NCBI GenBank assembly: GCA_017963875.1
Contig: JAGCTA010000548.1
Span: forward strand, 1-11,800
DNA from: Victivallales bacterium
GTDB taxonomy: Bacteria; Verrucomicrobiota; Lentisphaeria; Oligosphaerales; Oligosphaeraceae
Direction of reading: 5' to 3'
DNA length: 11,800 bases
Shown here: positions 6,958 to 11,800 of the stretch, one piece after another
Layout: every line of letters begins with the position of its first letter
How positions within the stretch are numbered: position 1 is the stretch's first letter
Notes under the pieces: model-generated
The model's database searches: none
Told to the model about the DNA's origin: nothing
The model's input: only the letters and a program-made list of their open reading frames with translations
Position numbers and translations under genes: made by a program

Positions 6958-9900
6958 TTAATCGTGTGTATCCTGAAGCAGTTTCAACAGTTCATCAGCG
7001 GAAATCGCCCCTGCGGTATCCGCGCCATCAAGCAACCTCATTGCAAGTTCCTGCTTCTGTTTATGAAGTTCGATGATCTTGTCTTCTATGGTATTGCGCG
7101 CGATGATTCTGTAAATTGTGACTGGCCTTATCTGACCAAGTCGATGTGCACGGTCGGCAGCCTGGTCCTCGACGGCTGGATTCCACCATGGATCAAGAAT
7201 AATGACATAGTCCGCTCGCGTCAGGTTCAAGCCCAGCCCGCCTGCGCGCAGGCTGATGAGAAACAAATCCGAATGGCCTTCCTGGAAATTTCTGACCGCA
7301 TCCTCCCTTTCTTTGGGCGGTGTCGAGCCGTCCAGATACTCGTAGGTGATGCCTAGATTGCTGATACATGGTCGAATAATATCCAGATGCTTGACAAACT
7401 GCGAGAACACGAGCGTCTTATGCCCTCCTGCCACCAGTTCCTGAACCAGGCTCTTGAATTCATCCAACTTGGCGCTAGGGACTTTTGTTCCTGGCTCAAT
7501 CAGCAACGGATTGCACGCCGCCTGGCGTAGTTTCATGATTGCGGCCAGTATCCGAATCCTCTTCTGTGAAACGTTTTCATCCACGCGTTCTTCCAATTCC
7601 TTTAGCAAATTCAGCCTGACCGCCTCGTAGAATGCCCGTTCCTGAACAGACAAATCGACATGCAGTTGCACTTCTGTCTTTGGCGGAAGTTCCCTAAGGA
7701 CCTCATCCTTTTTCCTTCGCAGCAGGAAAGGCTTTATCAGATTGTTGAGATGCTGCATGACATTGCCGTCCTTGTCCCGTTCAATCGGATTGGTAAAACG
7801 ATCCTGAAATGACTTTCTTGAACCGAAAAGGCCTGGCGTGATGAACTGAAACAGCGTCCAGAGTTCGCCAAGATTATTCTCTATCGGGGTACCAGTCGTC
7901 GCAATTCTGAATTTCGCATTCAATTTCAGGGCCGCCTGGGAGCGTTTGGCCTGATAGTTCTTGATAGCCTGCGCCTCATCAAGCACCACAACACGCCAAT
8001 CGGCCTTTTCGAAACAACTGATTTGACTTTGCAGCAGGCCATAACTGGAAATCATGACCATGCCAGGCTTCATCGCGCGAAGCATGCTTTCGCGGTCACC
8101 CTGCCCGAACACCACTGCCTTGAGACTGGGGGCGAACTTGGCGATTTCATCAACCCAATTCGCGCATACGGATGTGGGGGCGACAACAAGACACGGGCCT
8201 TCAGAAGCCTTCGTCAACATAAACGCGATAGCCTGCACCGTCTTTCCCAGGCCCATATCGTCCGCAAGGCATGCTCCCGCGCCCCAATGATCCAGCCTCA
8301 GCAGCCAACGGACTCCTTCTATCTGGTAATCTCTCAACACAATGCCTGGCGCCAAAGGCAATGGTTTCGAAATGTCAATTGACGCGGCTTCATCAATCCG
8401 CTTAAGCCTTTCCTTCCATTCGTCCGCCAATGTAAGATTCGTGTAATCACTGAGCAGTGCCTGAAGGACAGGAAGCGCCAGTGAATTGAACTGAATCCGC
8501 CCCTTTTTATCCTGCTGGCCGATATTGTTGAAATTATCAAGGCTTTTCCGAAAATCATCGGCAAGCGATATCACCTGGCCATCATCCAGAGTAATGAAAT
8601 TACCTTTCTGCTCTCTGGAAAGCACCAGAAGCCGCTGGAATGAAACAGTCAGATTCTCATTGACGACAATATCACCATCTACATCAAGCCAGTTGTTGAC
8701 CTGTTGTGTCCTCATGGCGACATCAGAGCATGTTATACGCCTGGACAGTTGAATCTTCCTATCCTGTTTCCATAGCACCTTGCATAGATTCATGATGTTC
8801 CGCAACTGCATCATGAACTGAAAAACGCTTTCACCATTTTCTATCTTCCAATGGAAAGGAGACACCATGTTGAAAGAAGTCAAAGCCTTGCAAATATCAA
8901 GTATCTGCGCAACCAGATTCTCCTCATGCGCCTTGTCCCGAAGTTTTTTCACCAGATGTCCTTCATGGCAATCAATGATAGCCTGCGGGCCTTCGCCTGG
9001 CAGCCGCAGCATTCCCTCCTCCCCAAACGGTTGCATGAGCAGTTCCACGCTGAAACCAGAGGTACGGCGTTCCAGCCGCATGACCGCCTGTGTCTCCATG
9101 ACGCGCGTCTCATTCATAGCCATATTTTCCAAATCCAGATCTGAAATAATTCTCATGACCCTTGCCAACTGAAGGCAACTGTCGTTGATGCGGTCCACAG
9201 CCTGTTCAGGAATGAGGATGCCCTCTTTGAATGAATCGGCCAGTTTTTTGTGAATCTGCCTAAAGCAATACAGATGCAACGTATTGTCATCATGCTTCAC
9301 CGCCGCCAAGTAAGACTTATCATCAGGTGTCGGGAAGATGGTCAGACGAATTTTACCGTTCTCCTCTCTCGTGATTTTCACGTATGGCTCGTCCAGGACG
9401 ATTTTCACGGGAACCTGCTCCGAATCATCGGCCCAGAACAGCCTCGGATAATCCATCAGGTTCAAAAGAACATCATTGTATGTAATCTGGTCTGGCCGAA
9501 TGGATGACCCCATCTGCAAGGCCGCAGCCTCGCCGCTCATGCTTATAAGCATCTTCACCGCCCGAATATCCTGAGCCGAATAGCACAAGGGCCAACTGCC
9601 GCCAGACGCTAAATCCCTTGCCAGACGCTCAATATACACATGGTGACCCTTGGACCATTTATCCGTTTTCGTCAAATGCTGTTCATACAGGTCCAACACC
9701 ACATTGGAAGGACATTCGGGGGAAAAAGACACCAGCCATGCCATCCTTTTAAGTTTCGGCGCAGTGAATTCAGCAAGATCAGATGAAACCGCGTTCAACT
9801 CCTGCGTCCAGAAGGGAAGGATTTTTACGCAGTCAACCAATGGAACGATACCCAGTTCAGCAATGCCGTCCTTTGGAAGCGGAATCCAGTCTGCGGACAG

Positions 9901-11121
9901 CCTTCTCATTATTTCGTCGCACTCTGCCCCAAACCATCTGAATCCTGAAGCAAAGGCCATATCTCTAGTCACCGTTAGTGCCGTCAGCCGTCTTGAATCC
10001 AACTGGCCATCATATAGCCAGAAAGCGACCATGCTAGCGATAATGCAATCCAACGTCCCTGGCTCGCATTCAAGAAAATCATCCCTGACGGATGCTCCCA
10101 TCACTATCTTATTGAGATATTCATGGAGTATGGAATATGTTTTTGTGAATATCAGATTTTGCTTTGCTATACGCGTATCGGAAAAAGCCGTTCCCAACGA
10201 CGTCGGTGAATTGGCCTTGATTCTCGCCAGAACATAGAAAATACCCGTGACAGTCGTAAAATAATAGTCTGTTCCGTAATTCGGCCTGCGGATATTCTCA
10301 AGTGCCTCACCGTATGAGGCGAGACACTCGGCATTGTTCCCACGGATGAAATCTATCCATGCCTTGCGCGTCTGGATGGTATCCACATCGCCATTAAGCA
10401 TGTCGTCCAACAGTTTTTCAGCCTCATCCAGCCGTCCTGCCATGATAAGGATATCTATCACAGGAAAACGAGCGAATGCATACAGTTGCTGATACTTGGA
10501 CAATGCCATTTCCAAGAGCGCGTTTATGGGCTTCAGCCTGTAAATCATGTATGGCACAAGTTGGCGAATGCAAACGGAAAACAACTCGACGGGCAAAGTG
10601 CCCAGCCATCCGATATACCCCTCATCAGCCAAAAACCAATAGGGCTTTCCGCTGGAGAAATCCGCAGGTTGCTCCTTGCCGAGTATTTCAAGATACTTCC
10701 TATGCAGTTTGCTGTCCTTTGCAAAAAGCGTATTCCTAATATCGCGTGCCAGCCTCATGGGGTTTGGCATTCCATCTGTATTCTGATAGGGCAGAGAACG
10801 GGCAATATGAAGCACGACCTTGCCATTCTCCTCATTTCCGAAAAACTCCATGGCGACCTTATTCAGATGCTCGTCATGGCAGGTGAAATAATTGCCGTTG
10901 GAAGTCGTCACCTCATCCCACGAATACAAAGCATCTCGCAGTTCTTCATTTGTGATATCAGGGAAACCCTGCACATGCTTATTCAGCAACTGTGACAAAG
11001 TCCGCAACTCGTAAAAAGCCAAGACCTCGCCTCCAACAGCAAACAGCAATTGAATCGACGCTCTCAATTCGCTGGATGTTCCTTTGCCTTCAGACATATC
11101 TCCACTGCATCCCTCATTCAT
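6958..11121 (-). CDS. Large SNF2-family ATPase/helicase with a long unassigned N-terminal half
   Basis: This is a 1387-residue DNA translocase of superfamily 2. The SNF2 motor fills the last third. The Q-like LRDYQIEGVRWL lies near 929-940, and the Walker A motif DDMGLGKT at 954-961. Motif II is DEAQ at 1048-1051 (the usual bacterial variant) and motif III-like TGTPIENN lies at 1076-1083. In the second RecA lobe are GLGLNLTRAD (about 1295-1304) and motif VI QAADRAHRLGQ (1320-1330). All ATPase motifs appear intact. Residues 1 to about 900 have no motif I can name. Helical pairs near 220-285 (FPVIDILIMAGRLDEAEKLL and following) look TPR-like, and 845-895 resembles the poorly conserved region that precedes the motor in other bacterial SNF2 proteins. 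The frame is open to a TTG at 11139, but ATG 11121 is preferred: it overlaps the miaB end by 8 bases and has GGAGAG about 10 bases upstream. ATG 11097 is a third option. The cellular role is unknown. Confidence 0.9.
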   Translation of the reverse strand: MNEGCSGDMSEGKGTSSELRASIQLLFAVGGEVLAFYELRTLSQLLNKHVQGFPDITNEELRDALYSWDEVTTSNGNYFTCHDEHLNKVAMEFFGNEENGKVVLHIARSLPYQNTDGMPNPMRLARDIRNTLFAKDSKLHRKYLEILGKEQPADFSSGKPYWFLADEGYIGWLGTLPVELFSVCIRQLVPYMIYRLKPINALLEMALSKYQQLYAFARFPVIDILIMAGRLDEAEKLLDDMLNGDVDTIQTRKAWIDFIRGNNAECLASYGEALENIRRPNYGTDYYFTTVTGIFYVLARIKANSPTSLGTAFSDTRIAKQNLIFTKTYSILHEYLNKIVMGASVRDDFLECEPGTLDCIIASMVAFWLYDGQLDSRRLTALTVTRDMAFASGFRWFGAECDEIMRRLSADWIPLPKDGIAELGIVPLVDCVKILPFWTQELNAVSSDLAEFTAPKLKRMAWLVSFSPECPSNVVLDLYEQHLTKTDKWSKGHHVYIERLARDLASGGSWPLCYSAQDIRAVKMLISMSGEAAALQMGSSIRPDQITYNDVLLNLMDYPRLFWADDSEQVPVKIVLDEPYVKITREENGKIRLTIFPTPDDKSYLAAVKHDDNTLHLYCFRQIHKKLADSFKEGILIPEQAVDRINDSCLQLARVMRIISDLDLENMAMNETRVMETQAVMRLERRTSGFSVELLMQPFGEEGMLRLPGEGPQAIIDCHEGHLVKKLRDKAHEENLVAQILDICKALTSFNMVSPFHWKIENGESVFQFMMQLRNIMNLCKVLWKQDRKIQLSRRITCSDVAMRTQQVNNWLDVDGDIVVNENLTVSFQRLLVLSREQKGNFITLDDGQVISLADDFRKSLDNFNNIGQQDKKGRIQFNSLALPVLQALLSDYTNLTLADEWKERLKRIDEAASIDISKPLPLAPGIVLRDYQIEGVRWLLRLDHWGAGACLADDMGLGKTVQAIAFMLTKASEGPCLVVAPTSVCANWVDEIAKFAPSLKAVVFGQGDRESMLRAMKPGMVMISSYGLLQSQISCFEKADWRVVVLDEAQAIKNYQAKRSQAALKLNAKFRIATTGTPIENNLGELWTLFQFITPGLFGSRKSFQDRFTNPIERDKDGNVMQHLNNLIKPFLLRRKKDEVLRELPPKTEVQLHVDLSVQERAFYEAVRLNLLKELEERVDENVSQKRIRILAAIMKLRQAACNPLLIEPGTKVPSAKLDEFKSLVQELVAGGHKTLVFSQFVKHLDIIRPCISNLGITYEYLDGSTPPKEREDAVRNFQEGHSDLFLISLRAGGLGLNLTRADYVIILDPWWNPAVEDQAADRAHRLGQIRPVTIYRIIARNTIEDKIIELHKQKQELAMRLLDGADTAGAISADELLKLLQDTHD

Positions 11122-11800
11122 CGCCGCACAACTCTCCAAAAAGGGAATTCGCAGTCGTTCGGGTTATACGCACATTGACCAGATCACCAACACTCACACT
11201 TGGGGACGGGATGAAATTCACGACCTTGTTCAGCCCCGTTCGACCAGTCCAGCGTTCCTGATTGCGTTTTGACACTCCTTCCACGAGAACCTCCTGCAAT
11301 GTTCCCTTGAACCGAGCGTTCCTTTCGGCGGCACCCGCCTCCAGATCCGCCAGCAATATCTGGTTTCTCTCATGCTTGGTTTCCTCTGAAACATCGTCTG
11401 GATAATCTGCGGCGGATTTGGTCCCCTCCCTGGGCGAATAGCGAAAAATATACGCCATGTCATACACGACCTCGCGCATCACATTCCGCGTCATCTCGAA
11501 ATCCTCCTCTGTCTCCGTCGAAAAACCGACGATGATATCCGTCGTGAAATTGACATCTGGAACTGCAGCCTTGATTTTTCCGACACAATCCAGATATTCC
11601 TCTGCGGTATAGGAGCGTCGCATCAGTTTCAGCATCCGATTCGAACCCGACTGCAATGGGATATGGAAGCACTTGCAGACTTTCGGCAATTCCGCTATGG
11701 CTCGAATGAACTTGTCATTCATGAAATGGACATGCGGCGACGTGAACCGTATTCTCGCCAAGCCTGGAATTTCATTCAATGCGTAGAGAATATCCGCAAA
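11114..11800 (-). CDS. miaB: tRNA-2-methylthio-N6-dimethylallyladenosine synthase, C-terminal part (MiaB)
   Basis: Only the last 228 residues are in the window, and the frame runs unbroken off the right edge. MiaB is a radical-SAM methylthiotransferase that adds a methylthio group to i6A37 of tRNAs reading codons that start with U. The visible part starts with FADILYALNEIPGL and RIRFTSPH, then FHIPLQSGSNRMLKLMRRSY and TTDIIVGFSTETEEDFEMT, the second half of the radical-SAM barrel. AYIFRYSPREGTKSA follows. A C-terminal TRAM domain (about the last 60 residues) contains VLVEGVSKRNQERWTGRTG. The cluster-binding cysteines lie outside the window. The sister enzymes RimO and MtaB share this architecture, but the IPLQSGSNRMLKLMRRSYT and TRAM sequences fit MiaB best. 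The TTG at 11779 is internal, not a start. The end overlaps the SNF2 start, suggesting translational coupling. Confidence 0.88.
   Translation of the reverse strand, partial: FADILYALNEIPGLARIRFTSPHVHFMNDKFIRAIAELPKVCKCFHIPLQSGSNRMLKLMRRSYTAEEYLDCVGKIKAAVPDVNFTTDIIVGFSTETEEDFEMTRNVMREVVYDMAYIFRYSPREGTKSAADYPDDVSEETKHERNQILLADLEAGAAERNARFKGTLQEVLVEGVSKRNQERWTGRTGLNKVVNFIPSPSVSVGDLVNVRITRTTANSLFGELCGDE

Noticed and set aside
9650..10237. 195-residue plus-strand frame opposite the SNF2 gene
   Set aside because: Antisense shadow with no motif. The minus frame is continuous and leads into a complete SNF2 motor.
6958..11121. Defence system such as DISARM built around the SNF2 protein
   Set aside because: No methyltransferase, phospholipase D, DUF1998 or nuclease gene is next to it. 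The neighbours are tRNA modification and LPS genes.

Overview
The window comes from a bacterium with a Gram-negative type outer membrane, because it encodes an ADP-heptose:LPS heptosyltransferase of the WaaF type. Gene content and style (a very large SNF2 ATPase, a bacterial DUF608/GH116 glycosidase, a tightly packed housekeeping operon, wide repeat-filled intergenic DNA) would fit a Lentisphaerota/Verrucomicrobiota-like lineage. That placement is an impression from protein style, not a measured result.

Layout. Positions 1-276 are the right end of a tandem array with a 90 bp unit (two identical copies, then a decayed third) that runs off the left edge. Positions 277-623 hold no convincing gene, only a terminator-like hairpin, a small hairpin and A-rich microrepeats. 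A complete tRNA-Ser(GCU) with encoded CCA lies on the minus strand at 670-761. It has its own consensus-like promoter (816-849) and a textbook intrinsic terminator (624-665). From 866 to about 1190 there is a second repeat family with an 85-89 bp period that decays from left to right. It fills the gap between the leftward tRNA promoter and the rightward MFS transporter gene (1259-2464).

From 2484 to the right edge everything is one dense minus-strand gene block, read right to left: miaB (partial, 5' end outside the window), a ~1390-residue SNF2-family ATPase, a GH116 glycosidase, waaF, truA. The junctions are an 8 bp overlap and gaps of 21, 12 and 13 bp, so these five genes are very probably one operon. 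It converges on the MFS gene with only 19 bp between the stop codons. The operon mixes tRNA modification at both ends (MiaB at A37, TruA at positions 38-40), LPS core assembly, glycoside hydrolysis and a nucleic-acid translocase. I see no shared pathway beyond co-transcription.

No defence island, prophage, insertion sequence or CRISPR array is visible. The most interesting items are the two unrelated intergenic repeat families, the roughly 900-residue unassigned N-terminal half of the SNF2 protein, and the apparently cytoplasmic, GC-richer GH116 gene inside a housekeeping operon.
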